From positions 8,059,501 to 8,123,500 of the forward strand of contig NC_064047.1 of NCBI RefSeq assembly GCF_932526225.1: a stretch of 64,000 nt of DNA, given 5' to 3'. Below the pieces are notes generated by a model. It made no database searches and had not been told where the DNA came from. It was given only the letters and a program-made list of their open reading frames with translations. This stretch comes from Nematostella vectensis. Lineage: Eukaryota; Cnidaria; Anthozoa; Actiniaria; Edwardsiidae. This document shows positions 33,143-44,049 of the stretch, piece by piece (position 1 is the first letter of the stretch; the number at the start of each line of letters is the position of its first letter). Made by a program: the position numbers and the translations under genes.

Positions 33143-35369
33143 ATGGCGGATTTGTTTTGCCGGGTCGGGGAAGCTTACCCACAAGCTCGCGAACACCGCT
33201 TTCGCTTGTTTAACGGAAGCCTTGATGACTTCCTCAACGACCAAGAGGTCAAATCGAGGTTCCGCTTTCGGAAAGACACAATTGAGTATATAACACAGTT
33301 TTTGAGGGGGGAATTAAGCCGGGATACGCGACGAAATCACGCACATGCTCCAATAGTCCAAGTTCTTGTCGCACTACGCTTTTACGCTTCAGGGAGTTTT
33401 TTGCAAATCATAGGCGATACATTTGGCCTTCCAAAGTCTACCGTTTCCCGTTGCGTCTCAGATGTGACAAGAGCGCTTGTTAGCAAAGCTGACCGCTTCA
33501 TCAAATGGCCTTCGCGAGAGAGGCAAAGGGAGATAAAGCAGGCATTTTACGACAAGCACGGCTTCCCTGGAGTTATCGGCTGTATTGACGGGACTCATGT
33601 AAAGCTCCAGGCCCCGACAAATCATGAGAACGATTATGTCAATCGGAAAGGGCAGCACAGCATTAACGTGCAAGCCGTGTGTGACAACAAAGGTAAAATA
33701 TTTTAAGGTGTGAAGATGGGGGGGGGGGGGGGTATAAAACAACAACTTCACTGCATGCCAAGTAATTGCAGAGGCAGCCAAGGAACTCATGCAAAAAGGC
33801 TGAAAGCAGTTGTTTTTTATATATCTTTTGAAAACCTTGCAGGTTCTTACGAGAGGATGGTTGGGATAGATGCACCCCCTTAATAATAATAACAACAACA
33901 AGAATAATATCAATGAATCAGATCTCAATCAGCCAAACAATATTTCTCTTATTTTAAGAATGGGTCCCCCTCACAATACAAGCACACTGCTTGTTTGCAT
34001 CCTTTAGATCTATCTATTTGCTATGGGGGTGAAGGGAAGGGTTTGACCCAAAAATTTACTAATACATACATTGATCCTCTATCGTCCTTATCCAGCTTTG
34101 CTTTTACTTTTTTTATTTATTGTTTTTATTAAGATGAACTTGTTTCATCTTTATTTTTTGCAGGTCTCTTTACCAACATTGTTGCCCGTTGGCCTGGTAG
34201 TACACATGATGCTTTCATATTTCGGAATTCATCTATTCAGAATACGCTGGAAAGGGAGCACACAAGGATAGATGAGGGGTACTTGTTAGGGGACAGTGGG
34301 TATCCATGCCGCCCCTTCCTCATGAAACCCTATCCTAACCCAGCCAACCAGCATCAGGTAAGGAAGTGTTCATTAAATACACCGAGGGGGGGGGGGAGGG
34401 AAGATTGTGTGGGGGCTCCTAAAATTTTTAGCCAAGAAAAAGGGGGGTTTCAAAAAAAGGTCCTCTAAGGGAAAGAGAAAGAAAATTTTAGGGTTCTATA
34501 AGGGGGGCACCGAAAATTTTTTTTTTACAATGAAAGGGGGCTCGGAATTTTTAAGGTGTCTTGGGTAAAAATCTTCCCTCCCCCCCTCAGTGTAATTAAT
34601 GATCACTCCCTAAGAATTTTTTTAAATAATGAGACAACTAAATTGTTGTATATTTTCATAACTCCTCTATTACCACTGATAGTAGTAATACCCAATAAAT
34701 TCAATAAATATGAAAAGTGAAAATGTGCACTAAAAAGGTACTGCACTGAGTGGATATCATGGTACTCAATTAAAAAAGTCTACATGTTACAACACCTGAA
34801 TAATACATTGAAACTTTTTATGTATGATTTAAATAATAGGAAATTATCCAGGAAATAACCCACAATTCTTAGTGCTTTTTTTTATAAAACCTATGCAACA
34901 CTGTCGTAGTCAAGCCAGCATACAAGAGAACAAGGATATTAGAGTGTATACGAGTTAAACAACCTAAAGTGCATTTCACTCTAATACCTTGGTATACAGT
35001 TATCTATACATACCATAGACAGATGCACAAAATTTATTTCAATCCATTTATTTCAAAATATATATATTTTTACTATGTTATTAGGAAGACTTCAATGAAG
35101 CCCATTCAAAAACAAGTGTTAAAATTGAACAATGCTTTGGCCTATTCAAGAGGCGGTTCCACCTTATGCACGGTGAGGTCAGAATGAAGCCCGAGAAAGT
35201 CAGCCAGTTAATAGGGGCTTGTGCTGTATTGCATAATATCGCAATCTTGAGAAATGACATATATGATGGCCCAGCAGCTGGACCTGATGATGAGCCAGAT
35301 CTGAATGTGTATCAGGGCCCTGAGGATGGAAAGATCATTAGAGACTTTATTTCAAACTCCTATTTTTAA
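33143..35369 (+). CDS. Harbinger transposase (HARBI1-like, DDE_4), uninterrupted
   Basis: Three exons, 33,143-33,692, 34,164-34,357 and 35,085-35,369, join without stops or frameshifts into 342 residues (human HARBI1 has 349). Donors AAAG/GTAAAA and CAG/GTAAGG and acceptors TTTTGCAG and ATTAG fit, and phases agree at both joins. Early on come [15 protein letters not shown] (helix-turn-helix-like) and [14 protein letters not shown] (catalytic Asp 1); then [12 protein letters not shown] (Asp 2) and [14 protein letters not shown]; then [14 protein letters not shown] (catalytic Glu) and [11 protein letters not shown] near the end. The start ATG is preceded by AAAA. All three catalytic residues are present, so the protein could be active. 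It would excise and integrate the element together with the SANT protein. Confidence 0.92.
34371..34601. mobile_element. Small MITE in the second Harbinger intron
   Basis: CATTAAATACACCGAGGGGG at 34,371 is mirrored by the complement of CCCCCCTCAGTGTAATTAATG ending at 34,601, with GGGAAGATT also inverted. The 230-bp interior is rich in G runs and A/T runs and has no coding capacity. Confidence 0.6.
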
Positions 35370-36572
35370 GATATGTTGCTTTTGTATTTGGCCTACCCCA
35401 GTATCATCACAGCACTGGACCCAAAAGAATAAGACAGTTTTAATGCACACACATACTTTTGAGGCTTCAACCAGTATCAACGTGAAATTAGTTAGCATGT
35501 TCGATGGTTTCAATTTTGGCAATGAAGCAGAGAAGTGTAAATTATTGCAGCACCAACATGTAAAGACATGCATTAGAACCTAAGTTGAACAAAATTTAAA
35601 GAACCTAAGAATCTGGTTAGCCTAATTTGACAATAATTACCATTTACATAAGAACCTGTTTAAGCCGACATGCTGCTATTAATTGTTTTCTGCTGTCTTC
35701 ATTGCGTTGTTGATTGGTTGAGGGCTTTAAGAAGTTTGGGAATACATTAGAACTATCCATACTTTTGGTTTCAGTGCTGTAAGTATTTTTGAGAGAATGT
35801 AACTGTTGTTTTTTTTAATTGTTAATTGCTTAGATAATAATAATGCTACAACATTCAAAAGAGTGAACTTGAATGTGTACTATTTCTACAAAGGACTTCC
35901 AAGACAAATTTTAAGGACATATTTCCTATCATAAAAAAGAAATGCAATTATCTATTGTAATTCATGAGAATATGTATGATGCAGCTTTGTACAAAGTAAA
36001 GATAATGGCTCAGAGAAGCTCAAACATGACTAGAAGTCTAGTAAGTCTTAATAATTTCTATTACTACATGCATGTTGCCTGTGTCTCAGAGGATTTCTAT
36101 TATAGACATAGAAGAATGGGGAAATAATTAATAGTGGTAGATGCTGAATTTCAAAGCTTCAAAAATTTCCATCTCTATTTGCTGCATTGAAGGCGGCAAA
36201 AAAAAAAATAAATAAAAAGGAATGGCCATATAGTACATTTCGGATATCAAGATTTCATCACAGTGTGCTCTCCAGACAGTGGCACCTGTGGCGCTCAGCC
36301 ACGCTGTAGTTTCCAAGTGTTGCTGTGTTCTTGGCTCAAGCATGATTACTTGAGTTAAACAGAAAATTTTCACGCAAAAAAAAAATTTGCAACATTCCTT
36401 CCAATCATTTGGTTCATCACACAAATCAATCCTAAGTCATTTTTTTAAACATTATAAATGTGCCGCCACTATGGCAAAAAATACTGGGGATAACACTGGA
36501 TCATAAGAGATATTGTTAGAAAAACACATTGTGGGTTATTTTGACAATCATTGAGACTTTTGGGTGTTCACC
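35370..36572. other. Space between the convergent Harbinger genes
   Basis: No coding signal on either strand between the transposase stop and the SANT-gene stop. AT-rich, with an A run near 36,199-36,206. It should contain the 3' ends and polyadenylation signals of both genes (AATAAA-like sequences are frequent). Confidence 0.4.
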
Positions 36573-37814
36573 TCATTCCTCTGTTATACTTTTCCTCAAA
36601 AGAAAGACCTCCAATTGTAGTTTTTGATTTTTCAGGAGGAGATTCTCCTTTTGAAGCTGGAGGGCCTCATACTGCACTTGTAGTACGTCATCTGCATTAT
36701 TATTTTTTTTCTTTGGAGGAGGGGTAGCTGAAAAGGATATGACCAATTAATTAGAGTTTTATGGTGAATACCCTCAGTTTGTACCCCCTGGGAATTCTAG
36801 AGTCGGGAAATACACAGAGAACCACCAAAAAGAGAACGGTTGATTTTGATGAGAACTTAAGTATATACTTACATTTTAAGTTTTAAGATTTGAATAATAA
36901 ACTTTGTTCACCAAACAATCACAAAGGATCTATCCTCCACTGCACTTTCTTACCATGTTTAGTAGGAAGATGAACCTCTGATTCTTCAACCTGATCTAAA
37001 ACCGATGGTTCTTCTAAGCTTATTTTCCAAGGTGAAAACTACAAATTGAAATGAGGTATTTTTCATCTAGTCGATCGGACGTCCGTGTTTACAAAAACTT
37101 AGTTAAAGGAGTGAAGATGATATAAGAATTCACACGATTGAGATTCAGAAGCTTCGAGTTGGAACACATCAGAACAAACATGGCTGATACGCGATGTAGG
37201 GACAGTTTTACAGTTGTGGCGTGTGAGACTGGTAACAATTAAGTATTTTTTATTTGGAGAAGGGAGGGGGTAGGATTGCCGGCACGGAAGAAATTATTTC
37301 TAAAGGAAAACAAGATTGAAAAATAAATTTACTAAATAAACAAAAAATAAATAAATATAAAAAAGAGAACTTATCGCCGTGTCATTATCCTTGTATGTTC
37401 TAAATGATTATAAAAACAAATTTTAGTCTTACCGGTCTCAAAACCAATCAGCCCGGAAAAACTGGGAGTGTCTTGTTACTCCTCTATTATTTTTGCCGTG
37501 GCGGTGGATGGAGGCTTGGGTGCTGGACCCCCTCCGGTTTTGCCCCTCTCCCGCATGAACTCTGAGTTCTCCCTCTTTGCTTGGGAGAGGAGGTTTTTCC
37601 ATTTGTCTTTTACCTCTACAAGACTTCGTGGAGCAACCCCAACTGCGTTCACTTTATCCTTTATTTCCTCCCACACACTATTCTTTAATTTGTTTGTGAC
37701 AGCATTTGTCAACTTTGAATTTAGTATCTCCTTTTTCTCTGCCACCGACTACGTGATAATAGTTATTTCCTCAATGGAAAAATTCGGCTTGCGCTTTGAC
37801 TTCTTGGAGTCCAT
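36573..37814 (-). pseudogene. SANT/Myb-like Harbinger partner protein, two in-frame stops
   Basis: Exon 1 (37,433-37,814) starts MDSKKSKRKPNFSIEEITII, meets TAG at 37,749-37,751, then continues SVAEKKEILNSKLTNAVTNK, VWEEIKDKVNAVG, VKDKWKNLLSQAKRE and KTGGGPAPKPPS, the typical trihelix-like domain of Harbinger DNA-binding partners. A TAA follows IIEE at 37,476, after which DTPSFSGLIGFETG reaches donor G/GTAAGA. Exon 2 (36,954-37,038) and exon 3 (36,573-36,727; LQLQKENLLLKNQKL, a coiled coil) agree with each other in phase, but exon 1 to exon 2 is off by one. This partner normally carries the transposase to the nucleus and binds the element ends, so its loss would leave the intact transposase dependent on another copy. 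Confidence 0.8.
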
Positions 37815-37968
37815 GCTTACGCACGGCTGTTTCCTTACTGTGAATTCAACCTCCTGAAACTCCCATATTTATTTCCCCTAAATAGTGTTTTGCTTGTGTG
37901 TTACTGATGGGAACTTGTTATAAATTAGAGTTAAGAAAATCTCCCAATTTCCAATTTTTTTTTTTAAG

Positions 37969-38615
37969 GAGAAGAATATTGACAAGCTGGTTAATATACC
38001 AATCAAAGTGGTAGAGGAACTTGGGGCCCTCTACCACGGACGGAGGCAGAGAGGATACAAGATGTATTCAAAAAAGTCCTCAGCAGCTACGGCAAGATCC
38101 ATCGAAGCCTCAATGGCACACTGATGCTGAGCGATAAGGATATTGCAGACATGGGTAATACTTCACAAATTCAAAACAAATGGTGTAAAGATGTGTTACT
38201 TATATATATGGTGTAATAGATATGTAACTATTATAACTTAATGATTTATTTTGAATTTTGGTATAGTTTTTATTCGCTGTTCTGTTTTGTCTATCCATTT
38301 TCAGAAACAGAGATCACCCTGTTAATGTCAATGTACAGGGATTTTTTCCCCAAATCCACGGTCCTTCCCAAGATGCACTTCCTGGAGTACCACGCCATTC
38401 CTTGGCTAAAGCAGTACAATACAGGCTTTGGTCTGCTTGGGGAGCAGGGGGTTGAATCAATCCACAAGGTATTCAACCAGTTGGGACGGGAATATGTCAA
38501 CCGCGACAGAAGTATATGCTTAAAGCAGATGGTGGAAGAACACCACCGTAAATGTCACCCCCTGAATATCACAAGGTTCCCGACAATCAAACGGAGAAAA
38601 ACAGTTGAGGAATAA
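37969..38615 (+). pseudogene. C-terminal fragment of a RAG1-like-element (N-RAG-TP-like) protein inside Harbinger
   Basis: Exon-like sequence from 37,969 (after TTTTTAAG) includes RIQDVFKKVLSSYGKIHRSL and LSDKDIADM to donor ATGG/GTAATA, with one frame change. The next exon (38,305-38,615, acceptor TTTTCAG) reads ETEITLLMSMYRDFFPKS, VLPKMHFLEYHAIPWLKQYN, GFGLLGEQGVESIHKVFNQL and ends in a basic tail. It is clearly homologous to the C-terminus at 52,472-52,796 (LPKFHMLE, FSEQGGESIHHELNQLNREF). The N-terminal part is missing, so it is a captured or truncated copy within the Harbinger borders. Confidence 0.65.
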
Positions 38616-39309
38616 ATCAGACACTGGACCCCAATGAATCCCCAAAAGTCACACAAAAGTCCATTGAATTGATACCCAAAATTGATTAAATCCATCCTGG
38701 ATTTCTTTAACAGGGTAATCAATCAATTATTTATTTATTTGATGTCATATCAGTGAATATAAGAGAATATAAGTGAATGAAAGAACCTTGTATATAATAA
38801 TAGAATAAACATGTACATAAAAGAAATTTGCCCAAATGGGCAATACTGTGGGCAAATTGAGCGAGAATCCAACTTGACACGTACACGCTTCCAAACGACA
38901 GCCATCTTGTTCTACTTCGAGAGTCAACAGCCTCGTTTTGGAGCGCGCGCCATAAAAAACGGGGACTAGAACCTAATGTCCGAAAATCGCCTGGGCGAAA
39001 CAGCCGTGTACGACCGGGAAAAAAATAATCAAAAAGCCGAAAGTCGAAAAGGGCGCGATAAGCGCGCGTTTGGCAGTTTTGTTTACGTCTTGGGAGTCCT
39101 GGGGCTGCTCGGAAAATCCCGACAAACCGGTTTATGGCCGGTTTCTAGCTTGGAAGCCATTTCTAACCAAGGGTTAGTTAATCGGGGGTTAACTCGGCTT
39201 TCGGGAATGGTGAGTTATCCTTAGGTTAGCTAACCTAGGATTAGCGAATTTTAACCCAGGGTTAGGCGCTAATCTAGGGTTAAGTTAATCGGCTTTTCAG
39301 GGACCGGCC

Positions 39310-39795
39310 CAGGGCTTCTGGAATTACGCGGAAAAAAAAACTCATAATTACGCGGAATTCTTGGCTAAATTACGCGCTAAATTACACGGAATATCAACTG
39401 TTCAGCCCAAACAACATTTTATACCGAAGGAAAGCACGAAATAACTTGAAAAGGGTTAATTTTTGGCGTGAAAATATCTTAGGCGAGTTTTCATTGGCTC
39501 CTAGCCACCAGCCAATTAAAAAAAGTATTTTATTAGTCCTAGGCCTTCGCGGTTTAGCAAAGAACGCCTAGTCATTTTATTTGTTTTCGGAAATTCAGTT
39601 CGAAATATCGCACTCTTACGAAGAATATCTCTTTTTTCACGAGAAATAGAGGTAACAACCCTAAAAGAACACATCAGGTGTGCAATTGAATGTTTTGTCT
39701 TTCAAAATTTAGCCAAATTACGCGGGAATTTGTGGATTACGCGGAAAAAGCCAAATTACGCGCTTCCGCACAAGCGCGTAATTCCAGAAACCCTG
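39310..39795. mobile_element. MITE with AATTACGCG subterminal repeats (copy B, complete)
   Basis: Starts CAGGGCTTCTGGAATTACGC and ends with the complement of CAGGGTTTCTGGAATTACGC, so inverted repeats of about 21 bp have one mismatch. AATTACGCG recurs several times near both ends. The 486-bp element has no coding capacity. CAGGG ends fit a hAT-derived MITE. Its left end coincides with the right border of the Harbinger element. Confidence 0.85.
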
Positions 39796-41129
39796 ATTAT
39801 TACAGAGCCACTTGCTGATGATCTTGATGAACAAACAAAAAGCAATATTCTTGACAAACGCAATGTCCTTGAAAATCTTTCAGCACTCCTTGAAAACTTC
39901 AGTGAAAATACCGGAGTCCTATCATTATTTTATTGCTTTGTTTACCGTTAAGTAATTGGTACTGTTTATCAAATAATAAATTATATATATGATATGGTTT
40001 ATTTATTGCGAAACTCGCATTCATGGTCTCCCTGTCTTTTTGCAAAAGGCACAGGCCTCCCAATCTTTTAATAAGTTCGCGCATGCGCTTTTTTGCACGC
40101 GGTGAAAGCTTGGAAAGCCTCCTCCATTCCGAAGAACAGAACAGGCAGTGCTGTAAAGTTTACTAAAGAGTGGACACTCTGGCAAGATAAATATCACAGT
40201 AAGTACCCTTTTACTTGTTTTTAGAGCTGTGAGAGTTATTTCTTTATCCAGTTTGAATGTTTAAGCTTAGGCTTTGTATATATTTTAGCGTTGAAGTCAA
40301 CCGAGTCGTCCGCCAGCCACTCCTATGCATCTTTTTTGCGTTAAAGAATAGATTGTCTATTTGCAAGAACACCTCATAATAACCATCCAAAATTGAAGTA
40401 CGATACTTTATCAACAACATTCAATTGTAAAAGGACCTCAGTTACTCGTTTGAATTAGCCGATGGAAATGGATTCTTTGCATGACTCGTTATTAAGCGGA
40501 AGCGTAAAATGGCGGCGTGATTGGCCTTCTTTATGTCACATCCGTACCGATAATGATTGTCTTTGGCCAGGTTTTTCTCATAATTTGTATGGAATTAAGT
40601 GGAGTCAATTAAGTTTACAAAACTAAATATTGGTTATTATATTGTTGTTTTTTGTAGCAATTGACAAAAGGGCTAAACAGGAATCTCTGCAATTAAATTT
40701 TTTCCACTTTTATTTCAGCCTTTTTTTTTTTCATGACTTTGTCAGACTGTTGCAAATAAGTGACATGCATGTTGATATCCGTTGTTTCTGAAGCCCCCTG
40801 TCATTTAGTTTGAATAAAGCATCATTGTTATTTTCTTCAAAATATATGATACAACAATTATTGAATTCGGTTTTTGCATGATATTTTGAATTAACAAAAT
40901 CTTTTACCCATGCTATTTGCCTTAGCTGGGTTTAGATAATTAAGGTCCCCCTTTCGCTTCTTCATGGAATATCATACAAAAACCGGATCCAATAATTGCT
41001 TAGTGTATACCACTGACATGTTAAAATATTGAAATAAAACTGAATTGTCAACTTCCAGTGTAATGAATTTATAGTTTTTTGCCTGATTTTTGTTTCAGCC
41101 AATTGCGGTGACTGCATCATCCAGACAAT
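39796..41129. other. Mostly gene-free DNA with two weak coding-like patches
   Basis: 39,797-39,930 is open for ADDLDEQTKSNILDKRNVLE on plus, and 40,108-40,198 for KNRTGSAVKFTKEWTLWQDK up to a good donor (CACA/GTAAGT). Neither can be tied to a recognised gene. The remainder is AT-rich. An acceptor TTTTTGTTTCAG at 41,098 precedes the hAT copy 2 start codon, so part of this may be its 5' leader and intron. Confidence 0.35.
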
Positions 41130-44047
41130 ATGTCCAAAGGGAAATGCGTTTTCAACTCCTCTTGGCTTTTAGACAAACATTTCAGTTGTTGGCTGTCTTC
41201 TAAAACAGACAAGCATAGTGCATATTGTAAACTTTGCAATAAGAAATTCAGCATTGCTACCATGGGGATATCAGCATTGAAATCACATATCGCAGCCAAA
41301 TCTCACCAAGAACACATGAAAAAACAGGGAAATCCAATCTCTGCATTTCTAAAACCCATGACCTCTGGTGACCCAAGTGATACCCCTTCCCCAATCACTC
41401 CATGCAGTCCCTTGACTTCTTCCATGGAAAATGCTCCAGATGGTACAAGCACAGATGCTAGTCAGAATAAGGATAAAAGATCATAGTTTCAACATCTATC
41501 TTCCCTGGCAAAGAGGGTTACTGATGCAGAGTAATTGTGGGCATTTAATTGTGTGGACTCACACTTTTCTGCTGCCTCTAACATTGGGATGAATGCTTTA
41601 TTTTAACAGATATTCAGCGATAGTGAAGTTGTTTCATTGTATTCCATGAGTGACTCGAAATATAGGTACCTGGCAACATTTGGAATCGGGCCATACTTCT
41701 CTAAGATGTTGACAAATGAAGTGAAAGCTTCTCCAGCACGCTGCATCCTGTTTGACGAGTTTCTCAATGATGAACTTCAAAAGAAACAACTTGATGTTCA
41801 CGTAAGATACTGGTCTGATGAAACTTGTAAAGTTGAGTCTAGGTACTATACCTCTTTATTTATTGGTCACGGCAGAGCTACAGATATACTACGCAGAAGC
41901 GACAAAAGATCTGGATGCCCCAAAAACATGGCAAGTTGGTATGGATGGTCCTAACGTTAATGTGTCATTCCATAACAAGCTTGTGGACCAGCGCAAAGAT
42001 CTCGACCTACCACATCTCTTGGATCTCGGAACCTGTGGATTGCACATTGTCCATAGAGCATTCAAGACAGGTGCCAAAACTACTGGTTGGAACTTAGATC
42101 AGTACTTGATGAAAGAGTACAAGCTCTTCAAGGATTCCCCTGCACGACGTGAAGATTTCGTTCAATATACTGGTACATCAGTATTTCCATCGAAGTTTTG
42201 CAATCACAAGTAAGACATTAAAATGAAACAATGGAACATAAGTTTAACAGTAATAGGATTGAATACATATAAATATTGGCCTGTTTTGTCCCTGATAATC
42301 GCTAATATGGTGCTATCTTTAACACCTTATGAAGGTAGTCCCCATGTTTTGTCCCATGGTATATTCTGTGCATGGCATTTGTTTGAAATATTCATATAAG
42401 GAGTGCTTTTTGTATAAGCAAGAGTGATCTCTTATGACAATTTCATGCAGCTTCCCAGTGAAAGTGGTATTGAACAGACTATTCATTGCTTTGCTATACT
42501 TCTCTTCTTTTCTTGCAGATGGCTAGAAAATCTCAGTGTGGCCACAAAATCTTTGGAGTTGATACCCATTCTAAAGGATTTTTGCAGCCAAGCCGAGCTA
42601 AAGAAGACGGAGCCCCAAAACCACGAGGGGTACAATATTGTTAAAAGAGCTGCATCTTCTGACAACTTGCTGAAGGCCAAACACTTGTTTTGGATTTCTG
42701 TTTTGCAAGATTTCCAACCCTTTCTGGTGTTATATCAAGCGCATAGGCCGTTAATTCCACTTCTTGCTTCAAATTTAGAGAAACTCTTGAGGAACATTAT
42801 GAGTAGGTTTGTAAAGGAGAATGTCATGACCAGTGCAACGACGTACTTGAAACTTGCAGATGTTAATGTTTCATCAGCAGAGGAAGTCAAGTCAGCAAAG
42901 TCTGTAGATGTTGGTATTGCAACTCAAAGAGAACTGGCTACATTACGTCACGATAGGAAGATCACACAAGCTCAAGAACTGGAATTCATGGCTCAATGTA
43001 AATCACTTCTTACACGCACCACAGAAAAGCTACTAGAAAAGTGACCATTGAAGTATCATATAGTGCGTTGCTTGAGATGCCTTGATCCGCAAGTCTTAGC
43101 AGGTCATGTGGCAAAATCGGCGAAGCTGTTTGAACGTCTGCTAAATTGTTTGATCAATGTTAAGCGAGTAAATGAGATGGATGCCGATAGCTTGAAGCGA
43201 GAATTCCAGGTGTTTGTGACTGACACGATTCACAGGAACCCGCAAACCCTCCTACAGTTCAAAAACTATGACAAAGTGAAAGACGAACGTGTCGATACTC
43301 TGCTGGCAAGCCTTATGAGACCGTTAGATAACTTACACAAACTTTGGGGACTCGTCCAGGGTCTGCTTGTGCTATCTCATGGTCAAGCGAGTGTTGAACG
43401 AGGGTTCAGCATCAATAAGGAGATGATGAACTATAATTTCAAAGAACGGTCAGTTGTTGCGCAACGCATCATATACAGTCATATCCAGAAGTGTGGAGGC
43501 GTGCTCAAGGTAGCCATAGATCAAGATCTTAGGAATGCCGCCAAAAACGCCTCATCCGTGTACTGAAATGAGCTCCGAAAGCAGCAACAAATGGAAGAGG
43601 GCAAAGAAAAGGAGAAGGCAAACAGAGTTGTCAATGATGAGATTGTTGCGGCGCAAACAAGAAGGCGACAATTGCTGGAAGATTGCATCCACCTGAAAGA
43701 GAGTGTAGATCGATTGATGATACTTGCAGAGAAAGACAGGGATCTTCTTCATGTCACTAAAGCGAACAGTTACAAGAGAACGATAACTGATATGGAGCGA
43801 GGGGCGAACGGTTTAGATGCAAAAATTGAGGGACTCAAGAAAAAGCTGAAGCACTAAAGGAACATAATTTCGTAATTGATTAACTTGCAGAAACAATATA
43901 GTTTCTCAAGTCTACAACTGTTACACACAAAACTGTGATCAGCTATGAGAGTTTGTACAATAAACAGCAAGTAACCACAGTAACTTGCATGTCTTATACA
44001 CGTCCTTGAATTTTTTCATATTGTCCTTGAAAATATGAGAAACCCTG
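41130..44047 (+). pseudogene. hAT transposase copy 2 (SPIN-DOC-type zinc finger), five in-frame stops
   Basis: Opens MSKGKCVFNSSWLLDKHF, then a zinc finger YCKLCNKKFSIATMGISALK with downstream His pair. Then come FGIGPYFSKMLTNEV, ILFDEFLNDELQKKQLDVHV (first Asp), GMDGPNVNVSFHNKLVDQ (second Asp), LGTCGLHIVHRAFKTGAK, KWLENLSV after an intron-like gap (42,210-42,520), LLVLSHGQASVERGFSINKE (hAT dimerisation block) and a coiled-coil tail to 43,857. In-frame stops occur at 41,484 (TAG), 41,532 (TAA), 41,604 (TAA), 43,042 (TGA) and 43,564 (TGA), and the frame shifts near 41,876. The right terminus ACCCTG at 44,047 follows TCCTTGAA repeats like those of the other copies. No left terminus was found. 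Confidence 0.82.
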
Positions 44048-44049
44048 AG

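Larger units (their letters stand above)
32942..39309. mobile_element. PIF/Harbinger transposon (6.4 kb), apparently complete
   Basis: The left end GGGCCGGTTCCTGAAAAGCC (32,942) is matched by the inverted GGCCGGTCCCTGAAAAGCCG at the right end (39,309). Both ends continue into blocks of AACCCAGGGTTA-type repeats. CAG flanks both ends (32,939-32,941 and 39,310-39,312), compatible with the 3-bp target duplication of Harbinger elements, some of which prefer CWG. Inside are the two genes expected of this superfamily in convergent orientation: a DDE transposase on plus and a SANT/Myb-like gene on minus. The right half also holds a foreign RAG1-like-element fragment and 700 bp without coding signal (38,616-39,309). 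Confidence 0.85.
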
